A stretch of DNA of 64,000 bases from Phaeoceros laevis (GCA_049999765.1 JBNGIQ010009312.1:321931-385930), one strand, 5' to 3'. Numbered from the stretch's first letter, positions 1 through 10,029 are shown. Made by a program: numbers and translations. The notes: generated from the letters alone by a model not told the origin.

Positions 1-201
1 GGGCGGGCCCTGGCCAAGGCGTTTCCTTGCCGGGCTCTGGGGGCTGTAATGGCGTGCAACGTGCAGCGAGGCAGCACCAGGTGGCTGATTCCGGGACACC
101 TGCAGCTGGCCTCCCATCCGCGCCGCAACGTTAACGATGCGGCTCCCGGGGCTCTGCTACCTGCCCGTCCTCGTCTCCCGCTTCTTTCCCTACGCTGCTA
201 G
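1..201 (+). CDS. 3' end of HDO-family gene, copy A (partial)
   Basis: The window opens inside a gene. Frame 1 is open from base 1 to the TAG at 199-201 and gives 66 residues. They match the C-terminal tail of copy C (11456-13315) closely: both have GRALAK near the beginning, the shared stretch CN-QRGST-W, and end in LPLLSL followed by two residues. The nucleotide sequence also matches the DNA at the end of copy B (about 4495-4690), but in a different frame from the one copy B uses. This is therefore the most upstream visible member of a tandem array. No domain lies in this tail. What the rest of the gene looks like, and whether it is intact, cannot be seen here. Confidence 0.85.
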   Translation, partial: GRALAKAFPCRALGAVMACNVQRGSTRWLIPGHLQLASHPRRNVNDAAPGALLPARPRLPLLSLRC

Positions 202-651
202 ACTTGTAAGTAGACTACTTGTAAAGTAGACCAATATCTGGTGCTGGGGATGTTTTGTGCTTGCAACCCCCTTCAAGATTGCACCTCGGTAAAGTTTCCT
301 TCTTCTTGTCAAAGAGCATGTTGGATCACAGTCGACAAATCTGTGCTCCGAGCCCGTTTTGACAGGTTTGACTGGCCACCCGTATTGCTGCTGTGTGGCC
401 ATGCATTGAAATCATAGACCTGTGAGAGGCTTCTCATGGATCCCGCTCCTACTGACAAGTTCACATGTGATACACTGAATCCTGAGGGTGGTTGTTCTAG
501 AGATCTCGAAAGTGTCCCTTTGAGGACCTGTAGACGCAAGCACTTTGATCTTAAGCAAGCTGTTTTCAGGCATCTTTGATTCCAGAATCCATAAGGGTAT
601 TTTTTAGTAGAGACAAGTTTGTGTAAACTTCAGGTGAGCCCTATCAGAAAT
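202..651. other. 3' flank of copy A, no gene seen
   Basis: About 110 bases after the stop are homologous to the 3' flanks of copies B and C (a short leader with GTAAGTA/AGTAGACT, then a GGTGCTGGGGATGTTT block), so this is probably 3' UTR. Beyond that I see no coding sequence that holds together. Confidence 0.5.
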
Positions 652-1062
652 TTATGAAAGCTCAAATTGATGTAAAGTGTGCTGGTTAGAGCTACAGGTC
701 AGTAGGCTGCATGCATTGCCTCACATGTGCCAGGATGGGCAGATGCACTGGTGGATTTTATGAGAGATGTTCCCTACAATTGATGTGGCTGCTCGCACGC
801 GTACGAAAGAGGTATGCTCCTTGGTCAGTACTGCAAAAGTCATGTGTGCAAAGTTCTTGTTTGCTAGGTTTGTTCAGTGTTTTGATGTGTTTCACAGATA
901 TAATACAAGGACACTCTCCAGGACTTATTCTGGGAGAGAAGGACGAAATTTTGCCCAAAGAATACCCTGAGGTTTTGGATCCATGGCCTTTGCGTTTAAG
1001 CCAAGCTGTACAATTCGCTCCCTTCCAATTCGTAGCTCACATGTTCTCATGTTTCTGGAAGG
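652..1062 (+). repeat. Dispersed repeat family, copy a
   Basis: This segment is homologous, in inverted orientation, to stretches at about 26.6-27.1, 31.7-32.1 and 36.2-36.7 kb. Shared landmarks are a block reading GTGGCTGCTCGCA followed by a splice-donor-like AAAGAGGTATG, a TTTGTTCAGTGTTTTG block, and the pair CAATTCGCT / CTCACATGTTCTCATG near the end. In the other copies the first block reads as a peptide like GGY-VAAR-KE just before a GT donor, so the family may derive from a duplicated exon. Here the reading frame is broken. I do not recognise the parent gene. Confidence 0.65.
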
Positions 1063-1954
1063 CATCATTCTGAAAACAATCTTGACTAGCAGACCTATTT
1101 TCTGTGACACTAGAAAATTGCTGTTCCTGTGGCAGGTTCGACGACGCCGTCAGGGTTCTTAGCAGTTTGTCCTCCAGGATGTGGTCAAAGATCTCTTGCT
1201 CTTTATGCCAAAACTGGAGGGAGAATGCCTGAGTGCTAGTGCAGAGCTAACTTTTCATGAATGTATTTCCTCCTCTAGAGGCCTGTGCTGTTATGCAACC
1301 TGTGCTGTTCTGCAGGAAGGAGACTCTTCATGCACAGATCCCGGAAACAGTCCTGACCAGGGCATCCCGCTGGTTGGTATACATATGTGTATGGCCATGA
1401 CAGAAGCAGGCACGGTTAAAATTTCGGGAAACTATCTGGTTACCTTCAGGTTCAACAAGCTTCTTTCATGGAACTCTGGCAGCGTCATCTGAGTTCAGAC
1501 TTTTTCGGAGACGACAGCACAGGGCTAATTAAAGAGTCAGGCAAAAGATTATTAAAACCGTAATACGCTGTTCGGTAGCCATCCATCCTTGGGACGGAGG
1601 AAGCTTACTTACATGCTTCCTCTGCTTTGGTTATCTCGTGATTCTATCGCATTTGAGCCCCCCGGTCAACTTCCACCTGAACTTGAAGTACAAGTACTTC
1701 GACACGGCCGCAGCATCCCCAATGAGCAGAGTCTCATCGTTACCTCAATGGTAGAGCTCTGTTTATGTTTGATGCTTGAATATTTTCACGGGGACTTGCT
1801 GCCCAGGACGGACGGGCTTGCTTGGGACTGTTGGTAAAAAGACAGACGTCTCAAGGTAGGATCCCTGCTGACCCCTCACACTACGCTGTATTTAAAGACC
1901 AGCTTGTGCTTCCTCCTCCACCGGAAGTGACGCAACAGGGCATAGAAAAGGATT
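1063..1954. other. Intergenic, nothing recognised
   Basis: Short open frames exist on both strands but none shows a recognisable domain or a match elsewhere in the window. Confidence 0.5.
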
Positions 1955-2025
1955 GTTGCATTTAAGCCAAGCTGTGTGCACAATTCGTTTCCTTCCAGAA
2001 CTTCCCGTAGCTCACATGTTCTAGT
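1955..2025 (+). repeat. Fragment of the dispersed repeat family
   Basis: About 65 bases repeat the end of copy a: a TTTAAGCCAAGCTGT block, CAATTCG, CTTCC and the CTCACATGTTCTA block, same orientation. It ends where the DNA shared by the upstream regions of copies B and C begins (GGAAATG-ATAGCTTAGCTA). Confidence 0.6.
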
Positions 2026-2125
2026 GCCGGGAAATGCATAGCTTAGCTAGCTCGAAGCTGGGCCGAGCTAGCTGGGCCTGCTGGTTCATTGTGTAGCATA
2101 CAATTTGCCTGGTGCTGATACTCCT

Positions 2126-2197
2126 GAACAGTGGGAGCCGTTTTCTCTCTGCCAATGGGGGCCGTTCTCTCTCAACCAATGGGAGCCGTTCTTTTTC
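2126..2197 (+). repeat. Three tandem CCAAT-type units upstream of HDO copy B
   Basis: Three imperfect units of about 24 bp occur in a row, each with a core like CCAATGGGAGCCGTT followed by a CT-rich tail. The first unit has CAGTGGGAGCC, so only two carry an exact CCAAT box. One related unit (CAATGGGAGCCGTT) lies upstream of copy C near 10991. The position, 630-700 bp upstream of the copy B start, suits an enhancer-like or CCAAT-box array, but no function can be shown from sequence alone. Confidence 0.55.
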
Positions 2198-2249
2198 TTG
2201 TCTCTCTCTACTCTCTCTCTCCCCCTGCAATCGGACGAAGGGCCTAGGG

Positions 2250-2826
2250 TCAACGCCGGGGAAGTGCGTTGGCAAGTTTACATCCATCCTTTTGGAGTGG
2301 ACAGTCATCCTTTTCTTGGAAGCTCATACACTTTTTTTTGGTGAAAAATAAAAGACCTTATAGGTAAAAGGTTGCAGCTTGCATCACAGCTTACGTCAAG
2401 CTCATCCACTTGCTGTGCAACTAGCATTACTCACTTTTTGAGAAAGCACCCGACAGGCTTCAAGGAAGGCTTCAAGGAAGTTGCCATCCGGTGAGGATGA
2501 CTCTGCGATCTGGCAACACGCTTGGAGTAATATCGTGACGAAAGCCATTGACATTCGACAGCCTCACGTCTGTAGATAAGAGGCAGGCCAAGAACTCGTG
2601 CATCCACTGCACTTGTAAGCTAGACCTGCAGCATACTTCACAGAGTCCATTGCGGATCCCGGTGAGTACATTGATTGGGCCCAATTCTGGAGCTCACAGT
2701 TTCAAATGACTCTTGTGAATTCATTCATTCATCCCTTCATTCATTCATTCATGAATGAGACAAATCAAAATTGTGGTTTGTGGCAGGCCAGCATCCGAAA
2801 ATCTGGCAAGTTGAGGCGAACTCGTG
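2250..2826 (+). promoter_or_regulatory. 5' flank of HDO copy B, shared with other cluster genes
   Basis: Several blocks recur upstream of copy C: CAAGCTCATCCACTTGCTGTGC near 2397 (near 10503 and 10565), ACAGTTTCAAATGA near 2696 (near 11310), a CAGGCCAGCATCCGA block near 2785 (near 11380), and GGCGAACTCGTG directly before the ATG in both genes. A CGCCGGGGAAGTGCG block near 2255 also occurs at about 10396, in the flank of the divergent DMATS gene. These are duplicated promoter/leader sequences of the array. An (ATTC)n microsatellite at about 2718-2756 lies within it. No TATA box stands out. Confidence 0.55.
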
Positions 2827-4542
2827 ATGAAGCAGGTGCTCAAGTACCTGGAGTCCAGGACGAAGGAGGTGAACAGCAACCACCCTCTGTTGCGCGACTG
2901 GCTGGACAACGATGCCGTCGAGGCGGACAAGAAGTTTCTCTTCACCCCGATGGCGCTCGACTTCGTCATGGAGTTCCGCTACTTTTGCAGGTACTACGCC
3001 AAGTTCGACGAGCCCGACGACGAGCTGCAGCGCCTGCTCAACATCCACCTGGAAGAAGACGAGACCCACTCCGGCATGTACCTGGACGACTGGGAGGTGG
3101 CCCGCGTGAGCGACTCCCTGGTGGGCTGGTCCCCGCGCGACCTGCTCTGGTGGCTCACCTCCGCGCACACGGCCCACGTGAGGCGCGCCAACCTGGAGCT
3201 CACGCGCCTGGCCTACGCCAACCCCGACCCCCTGCTCCGCTTCTGCATCATCGAGACGCTGGAGGCCATATTCCGGCTCGTCCTCCCCCGTACAGTCGAG
3301 ATCACGCGACGCGCCTCTGCACCGGCGTCGCACTACACCTACTGGGGGGAAAAGCACATGGCCCTGGAGTTCAGCCACGCCCAGCAAGCGGACGAGACCC
3401 TGCTCCTGGAAGCAAGGATGTCCCCGTCCCAGGAACAGCGGGCCATCCACTTGGTCGCCCGAACCTGCGACCTGTGGGAGTTTCAAGGCGTAGAGTGGAC
3501 CAGGCACGCGCAAGCGGTGTACAACGGAACCTGGAACTTCCATCCGGCCGAGGAGGCCAGAGCGGAAGGCGCCGGCATGCGACCTCCCATGGCCGCCAAT
3601 CTCAATGCCGTACTCACTGCCTCGATGGATCTGTCGTACCCACCGTACGGCCAGCAGAGGGAGGCGTCGGCGGCGGCGGCGGCGGCGGCGCTGCGGCAGC
3701 AGGCCTTCGATGAGCTCTGGCAAGCGCCGTTCAATGTGTGGGTGAGAGACGCGGCCGCCTGGGGGGGCGATTTCAGAGGCATGCTCCGCCGCCACATTCT
3801 GCTGCCTTGGATCCTCGAGTTTTGGGCGATGGCCGATTTCTGGCAGGTCGACGCGACCTACCCCGATCCCTCCACGCCCCTGGAGCGCGGGATCAACCGG
3901 GTGAGCGAGCTGTACGCGGCGCAGTACTCCAAGCGGCGGTACGCGGAGTGGGAGCTCCTGGGCATGGACGACTTCACCGGCTGGAGCCTGAGCCAAGCCC
4001 TGCGCTACTTCAGGCTGGACGAGGGAGTGGACAAGCGGCGGGCGATTCTGGTGACGCTCAGGAAGCTCACCTACCGCTTTCCCCAGCCGCTGCACCGCTA
4101 CTGGATCGTGAAATGCGTGGCGGGGTTCCGCGACGCGCTGGTGAGGTCGCTGGGGGCCGCCATGGACAGCGCCGGTGTGCGGGCGGAGGAGGAGGACAAC
4201 TTCGTCCTGTTCGCGGGGCCCGCGGAGAGGTTGCACCCGGAGTTGCCGCCGGATCCTGAGGCGGACGAGGCCGTCGCGGCTCTGGAGCGGCAGCCGCTTT
4301 CGGAAATAGACGCGGCCGTCATCCGCGACCACATCATTCCCGCGCTCAAGCAGCAGGAGATGGAGCGGTTGCAGCTCAGCTTCGAATCCCTCATCAACCC
4401 ATCAACCAGCGGGGCAAGCGTAATGTCGCCAAAGAGTACGCTGGCGCCGCACCACCTCTTCCGGCAGCGGTGGCGGCAGCTGCGCGCCACGGTGGGCGAG
4501 CCCTGGCCAAGGCGTTTCCTTGCCGGGCGACGGGGGCTGTGA
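2827..4542 (+). CDS. Double HDO-like protein, copy B
   Basis: Intronless, GC-rich, 571 residues from the ATG at 2827; copy C starts at the equivalent ATG. Residues about 35-190 resemble heme-oxygenase-like diiron oxidases (HDO), known mostly from bacteria. Visible candidate metal ligands are the acidic cluster E76-E79 with H81, E143 (with E146), and H177-x3-E181-x2-H184, the family's helix-6 pattern. Residues about 320-480 are a second, divergent copy of the same fold: the segment ending in HRYWIVKCVAGFRDAL aligns with LRFCIIETLEAIF, but the ligand positions are replaced. Residues 281-288 are a polyalanine run absent from copy C. The last ~50 residues are out of frame relative to copies A and C. 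HDO enzymes oxidise or cleave small acids and amino acids; the substrate here is unknown. Confidence 0.8.
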   Translation: MKQVLKYLESRTKEVNSNHPLLRDWLDNDAVEADKKFLFTPMALDFVMEFRYFCRYYAKFDEPDDELQRLLNIHLEEDETHSGMYLDDWEVARVSDSLVGWSPRDLLWWLTSAHTAHVRRANLELTRLAYANPDPLLRFCIIETLEAIFRLVLPRTVEITRRASAPASHYTYWGEKHMALEFSHAQQADETLLLEARMSPSQEQRAIHLVARTCDLWEFQGVEWTRHAQAVYNGTWNFHPAEEARAEGAGMRPPMAANLNAVLTASMDLSYPPYGQQREASAAAAAAALRQQAFDELWQAPFNVWVRDAAAWGGDFRGMLRRHILLPWILEFWAMADFWQVDATYPDPSTPLERGINRVSELYAAQYSKRRYAEWELLGMDDFTGWSLSQALRYFRLDEGVDKRRAILVTLRKLTYRFPQPLHRYWIVKCVAGFRDALVRSLGAAMDSAGVRAEEEDNFVLFAGPAERLHPELPPDPEADEAVAALERQPLSEIDAAVIRDHIIPALKQQEMERLQLSFESLINPSTSGASVMSPKSTLAPHHLFRQRWRQLRATVGEPWPRRFLAGRRGL

Positions 4543-4819
4543 TGGCGTGAAATGTGCAGCGAGGCAGCACCAGGTGGCTGATTCCGGGACACCTGCAGTC
4601 GGCCTCCCATCCGCGCCGCGACGTAAACGATGCGGCTCCCAGGGCCCTGTGCTATCTGCCCGTCCTCGTCTCCCGCTTCTTTCCCTATGCTGCTAGCCTT
4701 GTAAGTATGTAGACTACTACTTGTAAACTAGACCAATAATATCTGGTGCTGGGGATGTTTTTTGAAGTTTCTGTATTGTTTCTGTTTCTGGATGGTAAAC
4801 ATATGGGGCTGCAACCAAC

Positions 4820-4825
4820 AATAAA
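4820..4825 (+). other. Candidate polyadenylation signal of copy B
   Basis: AATAAA lies about 280 bases after the stop codon, in a flank homologous (up to about 4760) to the flanks of copies A and C. Sequence beyond about 4860 belongs to a receptor-kinase remnant, so the transcript probably ends near here. Confidence 0.4.
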
Positions 4826-4859
4826 ATTCAACCTCTGTAAACATACATGTGTGAGCTAT

Positions 4860-5470
4860 CGCTGGGGAGGTCCCAGGCTAGGGGTAGGTACCACTCAAGC
4901 TTCTCATTCTTCTCCTGAATCTTGGGACCCTAAATTTGGCCTTCTCCTGCATTTCCACTAGGAAACTGTATGATTCATATGTCCTGACTCTAAGACTTGA
5001 GATTTAGGGGGATGACATATGCAAACCATTTTAATTAACATGCTCTCTTGTAGTAAGACTTGATGTGCCAGTGGTGGAACCAGCAACTTCTACTCTACTC
5101 AGCAAGTACTAGAGCTAAACTACCGTTAATCTTAATTAGCTGTCGAGCTCATTGACTTCATAACCACGGACTCCACTCACCGGTTTGCTCTTCAAAGCAC
5201 TACTCAAGGTCTCAGCAACTGGCCATATCTGTAATGGACATGACTGGCAGTACCGAGCCGTCAGGAAACGAGCTAGCTGTTTGACAGGAGAGAAATGGAA
5301 TCATCTTCAGGAATCACTTTGCAGGCCTGGTGTTACAAGAAGCAGGTTACCATCATGGGGCTCCATATGTAGTGGGATCGATGACAAGCCAGAGGGTCTG
5401 CAGCTCCTTGCTCACTTCCTTCATAGTGGAGCCGGAGATACAGAATTCTGGCCTTTTACTGGAGCCTGAA
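4860..5470 (-). pseudogene. 3' remnant of an LRR receptor kinase gene
   Basis: On the reverse strand this stretch corresponds to the last coding bases and 3' flank of the receptor kinase at 45543-48676. The peptide TMKEVSKELQTLW can be read around 5400-5435 (with the first bases altered), followed by a tail like VTPGLQ and then stops and shifts. Downstream DNA (4860-5170) matches the 3' flank at about 45230-45540. The kinase domain proper, transmembrane segment and LRRs are missing. It is a truncated duplicate with no likely protein product. Confidence 0.75.
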
Positions 5471-5529
5471 CATTCGTTGGAGATGCGGTGAGACCGTTAT
5501 CAAAGTATCCTGATCACAGGGTAACGTAG

Positions 5530-5880
5530 CAAGCTGTATTTAAACGAGCTCATGTTTTGTTCTGATGATTCCTTCTCTCAGTACACAGGTAGCAGCTGAT
5601 CAACCACGGTTTGCTTCTCAAGAAGATGATGGGTATAATTACAAGAACTTCAAACCTCACCTGATTCATGCTCATCCCGAGGATCTTCTCAAAGACAGCA
5701 AGCTGAGAGCTAAGCTAATAGCTAAGCAGATACCTTAGCTGATAGCAAAGCTGAAACTACTTCTGGCTTTTCCACGTGTTGTATGTGCCCACAGTCAGGA
5801 ACGTAGTGTTTACAAAACTGCACCCTCGCATGTATTCCTTGAACCTCTGGAGAGTGAAAGCACGAGAACATGTTTACATG
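5530..5880 (-). repeat. Dispersed repeat family, copy b
   Basis: It matches 26.4-26.7, 31.4-31.7 and 36.0-36.3 kb: landmarks ACCTCACCTGATTCATGCTCATC, CTTCTGGCTTTTCCACGT and CCCACAGTCAGGAACGT occur in the same order. As at the other sites it lies next to receptor-kinase-derived DNA. Confidence 0.7.
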
Positions 5881-6480
5881 TTTCCCAAGCTACAGCCTCC
5901 AACCATTTCATCTTGGAGTCCTCGTCCTTCAATCTGTGCATGGAGCTGGCTTCCCTGATCCAGAGCTTCCACACCTACACTGGCACATTCCTGTAGGATG
6001 CAAACAATTGTGACTGACTCTGGTGGGGAGAAGCCTTCCTGCTGCATGCTCCTCGGAAGACTAAGGCTGCCTGACCCATATGCATCCCCTGTGCATAAGC
6101 TGCAATCATAACGGTCCAAGTTACAACATCTTTGTGTGGAAGTCTGTCAAATAAGTTGGAGGTATGCCGTAGGCCACTGCACTTCGCGTACCCGGTAACC
6201 AAGCTGGAGCCTATAACCACATCATCTTGAAGTCCTCGTTCTTCGAAGTGTGAATGGAGCTCCTACACCTGGCAGTGCTCTTAGCACATGCCTGCAGGAG
6301 GCATAAAACTGTGAGAAAACTTCCAGGATAGAGCCTTCTTGAACGAAAAAGGCTAAGCGCCTCTTGTCCCATCTCCTGCTGCAGGACACAACCACCAAGC
6401 ATACTCCAAGTCAATGGCTAAGCACTCTGAGTAACCACTGCCTAGTGCGCGTCCCAGTGCACCAAACCAGCCGACTGACC
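5874..6480 (-). pseudogene. PPR protein remnant (PLS type)
   Basis: Reverse-strand frames together spell several pentatricopeptide-repeat units, for example SLVTGYAKCSGLRHTSNLFD, KDVVTWTVMIAAYAQG and EALSLFR, then a LLQACA-type linker. These are typical of plant organelle RNA-editing PPR proteins, which bind RNA in mitochondria or chloroplasts. The units lie in three different frames with stops between them, so the gene is broken by frameshifts. No start region or C-terminal E/DYW domain is intact here. Confidence 0.75.
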
Positions 6481-7025
6481 CTCCGGTTGTGCGTAATGAC
6501 ACACTTACGTGAGGCAGGTGGTGGCACTGTTTCAGTTGGCAATTCTTTGCTCGCTCAATGTCAGGGTACCCTGACAGCTACAGGACCCTGCCTCCAGTCG
6601 ATGCACACAGTGTGCGTCCTGTAATTTTAACGATGTGCCTCTTGTCAACTACTGACAATCTCGGTGGAAGAGAGGCAGCCCCTGCACATCCGCAGGATTT
6701 TTGTTACCAGTAGAGGTGTGCCAAGAGACCAAGCGACCAAACACCAAACACCAAACGCCAAAGCTAGCTTCTCAGCATGCCCACAGTTTGATCTTCCTTC
6801 TCCTTCTCACGCACGGGCTTCAACACCAGCTTGGTGTGCGGTACATGACTCTCTTCCTCAGGACTCCAAACGTTCATTTGTGATCCGAACCTTGCACGAG
6901 ATGCCACCCCTTCTTTCCCTCACAACAAATGTGTGCACCTGCTTCTTCACCTCAATGCCAGTCACTGCAGGTTGCTAAAGCTTGTTAGCTTCTGCCAACT
7001 TTCTCAACCTTCTGATTCTATCTGC
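6481..7025. other. Intergenic, probably decayed PPR sequence
   Basis: No continuous frame is recognisable. It lies between two PPR remnants on the same strand and may be the badly decayed middle of the same gene. Confidence 0.35.
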
Positions 7026-7800
7026 ATCCACAAACTATCTGCATCTGCGTACAAATTGGCCATGAGCGCATATGCACCGGCATGCTGAGGATCCAGCTCG
7101 ACAATCAAAACACCGTGTTCCACGCTGTATATCCTACTTGACTCTTGCAGGCATTCCGCAATGCCATCAACCCAACAACATCATACTATTGTCCAACCCA
7201 ACATCATCCCAAGTAACTGTGGTGTCATCAGGCTGAATACCAGCCAGAATCCTCTCTTCGAAACATTCTGTGGCCTTTTAGCCTTCATTGTTTCTTCTAC
7301 ACCCATTTCTCATGGCATTCCATGTTACCGCATCCCTTGTGGACAGATTGTCATACACTTTGTGTGCAGCTTCCAACTGGCCAAAATTTGCATACATATT
7401 TGCCTCACCATTGTCACGCCCCTTAATCCTTTATTTAAAGCACTCCTGCACTGGCTGCTCCGTCTGCTGCTTTCTTTCAGTGCCTGGCCGGCCCTGCAAA
7501 GGCTCTTGCACCCATGCACCCTCTTGCCATCGCCTCAAACCCCTACATGTCTAAAATTCCAGTCATGTAGCCCAGCATTTGGTCACTGATCCCTATGACT
7601 CCTGGCAAGTTCTCCTGCCTCTTCACCATAATCAAGCCTCTTCTCCATGTCCTTTTTGTAGACTGTCCAACACTCGGAGCCATTGTCGAAGCTCCGACAT
7701 TTTGCAGGCATGTCCACCTGATGTTGCTGCACAGCAACATCAGCTTCCAGACCTCTCTCTATCTCTGCATGANNNNNNNNNNGCTGCACAGCAACATCAG
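7026..7800 (-). pseudogene. Second PPR remnant
   Basis: The reverse strand around 7290-7420 reads YANFGQLEAAHKVYDNL followed by RDAVTWNAM, a clear PPR unit. Around 7050-7080 it reads AYALMANLYADA, the motif usually near the end of PLS-type PPR proteins. Frames between them are interrupted, and the region contains the assembly gap. It may be part of the same dead gene as 5874-6480 or a neighbour. Confidence 0.65.
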
Positions 7801-7829
7801 CTTCCAGACCTCTCTCTATCTCTGCATGA
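7726..7829. other. Assembly gap with identical flanks
   Basis: Ten N at 7773-7782 separate two identical 47-bp sequences (7726-7772 and 7783-7829). This is the pattern of two contigs whose ends overlap but were not merged, so the 10 N are a placeholder and the real sequence probably has only one copy. Confidence 0.85.
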
Positions 7830-8676
7830 AGCTGTGCCGACGGTGCTACATGCTTGCAGAAGGCACATAAACGTGGTGTGAACAGCTGGGGTCATGTGAT
7901 CCAGCTTCATTGTTGCATAAGGACCTGACCAACAGCGAAGTTCTCCATATGCAATATCCTTTCACCATGCTTTCAAGGGTGACAACACCTCCAAGCCCCG
8001 GCCCACAATTGGTAACCGAACTGTGCCTTGAAAAGGAAGCTGCATGCACATAACCCTAGCTTATTGGTCATGATTTCAGCAAATCAGCTTCGTCGTTGCG
8101 CACACTAAAAACCTTGGCACCGTAAGCAGCTGCTTGAGCCTTGCAACTGGTTAGTGCACCGGTCAGACCACACCCCCCGGCCCTCTTGCCGGTCTTCTTT
8201 TCACTGCAAATTTGTCATAAGAGCTTCATACTGGGCTTGTGATCTCAGTTCACAGGTCTTGTGGTCCTTTGTCAAACCGATCGTCTTCTGAAGTTCCCAT
8301 CCCTGCAACCACAAACTCGAACAAGTGCTGGCTTTGAAACAAATTCTCTGGTGCCCTGGACACACTGTTCAAATGCTTCAAAATTGTACATCACAGGACT
8401 TGTCATGAATGCGTTCAGAATCAACGCTCTCACTATTTACTTTCTTCCACATGAATTCCAAGCTTTTGTCCTGCATAAATTTACAGATGCCAAAAGTGAG
8501 AGTCTGTACAGCGAAGGCCACAGGAAGTGTCCAATCCTAACTAAACCACACACTCCAGTGGCAGAAAGAGTTCTTCAATATATATAACGGCACAGAAACC
8601 CAACGAGTGGCAGGTTGACGCCCTAAAATCAACTAGCTACACTACCAGCGGCTTTGGGCCAAACTAGTTAGCTACT
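7830..8676. other. Intergenic, nothing recognised
   Basis: Short frames on both strands lack recognisable motifs. The last 90 bases are the 3' flank of the prenyltransferase gene. Confidence 0.4.
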
Positions 8677-10029
8677 CTAGTGATGACGCTCAGGCGCGTA
8701 CACCTCGGGACTGAGATAGCTGGTGATCTCGGGCATGGCCGCGCCAGGTTTGTTGAAGTGGCATGATACATAGGTATGCACGCCTGCTCGGGCGGCCAGA
8801 GGGCGGTGGGCGAACGTCCTGGCGACGGCGTCCCTGTAGCCCTGCCAGCCCTGGTACCCCCGCCTCTCCAGAAAGCGTTCGAGGCCCCGGGCCACCACGT
8901 CGTCGTGGGACGCCAGGTACTTGACAGGGATGTAGAGCTTGCTGCTGCGCGTCATCATCGACCCCTCCACATCATCGGCAGAAGCAGGAGCCAGGTCGAA
9001 GTAGACGATCGGGTCCCTATCCTGAGCAGGTGCATTCCAAGTATTATTGGGCGGGGGGGAGCCCGTCGTGGACTCCCACAGATCGGCGTAGACTTGCGCT
9101 TGGCGCGCAGCCACCTCCCGCCCGAGGCCCAGCACCTGCAGGATGTGAGGAAAGTGGGAGCTCCGGAGGCGGAAGTAGGCTTTGAGCCGGTTGAGCTTGT
9201 GGGAGGCCGCAGGGAGCACGTCGGAGGCGACGAACATGAGGCTGGGCCGAAGGTGTGCGGGCAGGGTGGCCATGTACGACACGATGGTGGCGAGAGGGGC
9301 GGCGTAGGGGGTGCCGACCACCATGCGCTCCAGAAGGGTGATGCCCGGGATGCGCAGCTCCCGCGACCGAACAAACGGCACGCTGTAGGCTTTGGCGATC
9401 CTACTAGGCCTGCCGCCGTCCTTGAGATGGCGACCCAACTCCCAGGCCAAGAATGTCTGGCTGTTCATCGTGGCACGCTCATCTTCTTCTTCTTCATCTT
9501 GTGGTCGCTGCCGGCGACGATGTTGGCCGTGGGAGATCATCTTGTCGGACCACAAGAGCCTGGTGATGTGGTCTTGGCCGTCCTGCCCGCAAGTAGCCTC
9601 CAACAAGCTGGCTGCGGCTAAGAGATTGGAGCCCACCGGGTCCGACCTCAGCTCCGTAGCGCTGCTGCCCAGCGGCTCCATGCAGTAGCGCACTTGGGGT
9701 GCCATCATCTTCCCCTCCGATTCCCTCCAGCACAGACTGAACTCGACGGGCGTGTGGTCATCCGTCATGTAGCTCTTGAACACCGGTGCATTGTTGTTGT
9801 CGGGAGGCGGTCCCAAGTGCGGCCTCACCACCGAGTCGTAGTGGAGGAGGTGCGCGGCTGCGGAGTCGGAAGGGTAGCGCGCCCAATCCAGCAGGGACGC
9901 CAGGGACGCTCGACCCGCTTCCTCCGTCAAATTCCAGGCTCGATTGGAATTCCAATTCACCATCGGCAGCTGCTGCTGCCATGGCCAGTTGGTGGCCAGC
10001 GGCGACGCGGCAGCTACCAGCTTCTCCAT
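8677..10029 (-). CDS. DMATS-type aromatic prenyltransferase 1
   Basis: Single exon, 450 residues, ordinary ATG at 10029. Enzymes of the dimethylallyltryptophan synthase (ABBA) family move a prenyl group from dimethylallyl diphosphate to indoles, tyrosine or other aromatics without a metal. Family signatures are visible: DDHTPVEFSLCWRE at 90-103 (the conserved Glu/Trp region contacting the aromatic substrate), the basic strand segment IAKAYSVPF at 211-219, RLKAYFR at 281-287, YFDLAP at 343-348, KLYIPVKYL at 364-372, and VHTYVSCHF then PEITSYLSPEVY at the end. Length suits the family (about 400-460). Residues 167-188 form an Arg/Glu-rich loop that differs from the paralogue at 24824. The gene diverges from HDO copy C. 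DMATS proteins are known chiefly from fungi and bacteria. Confidence 0.88.
   Translation of the reverse strand: MEKLVAAASPLATNWPWQQQLPMVNWNSNRAWNLTEEAGRASLASLLDWARYPSDSAAAHLLHYDSVVRPHLGPPPDNNNAPVFKSYMTDDHTPVEFSLCWRESEGKMMAPQVRYCMEPLGSSATELRSDPVGSNLLAAASLLEATCGQDGQDHITRLLWSDKMISHGQHRRRQRPQDEEEEDERATMNSQTFLAWELGRHLKDGGRPSRIAKAYSVPFVRSRELRIPGITLLERMVVGTPYAAPLATIVSYMATLPAHLRPSLMFVASDVLPAASHKLNRLKAYFRLRSSHFPHILQVLGLGREVAARQAQVYADLWESTTGSPPPNNTWNAPAQDRDPIVYFDLAPASADDVEGSMMTRSSKLYIPVKYLASHDDVVARGLERFLERRGYQGWQGYRDAVARTFAHRPLAARAGVHTYVSCHFNKPGAAMPEITSYLSPEVYAPERHH

Noticed and set aside
2749-4332. Reverse-strand 527-codon open frame opposite HDO copy B, and similar ones at 11318-12172 and 12248-13132
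   Set aside because: They are antisense shadows caused by high third-position GC. The forward frames carry the family motifs and are conserved between copies; the reverse ones are Arg/Pro/Gly-rich with no domain.
8776-9621. Forward 281-codon frame opposite DMATS 1 and similar frames opposite DMATS 2
   Set aside because: Antisense shadows of the DMATS genes; no recognisable motif.
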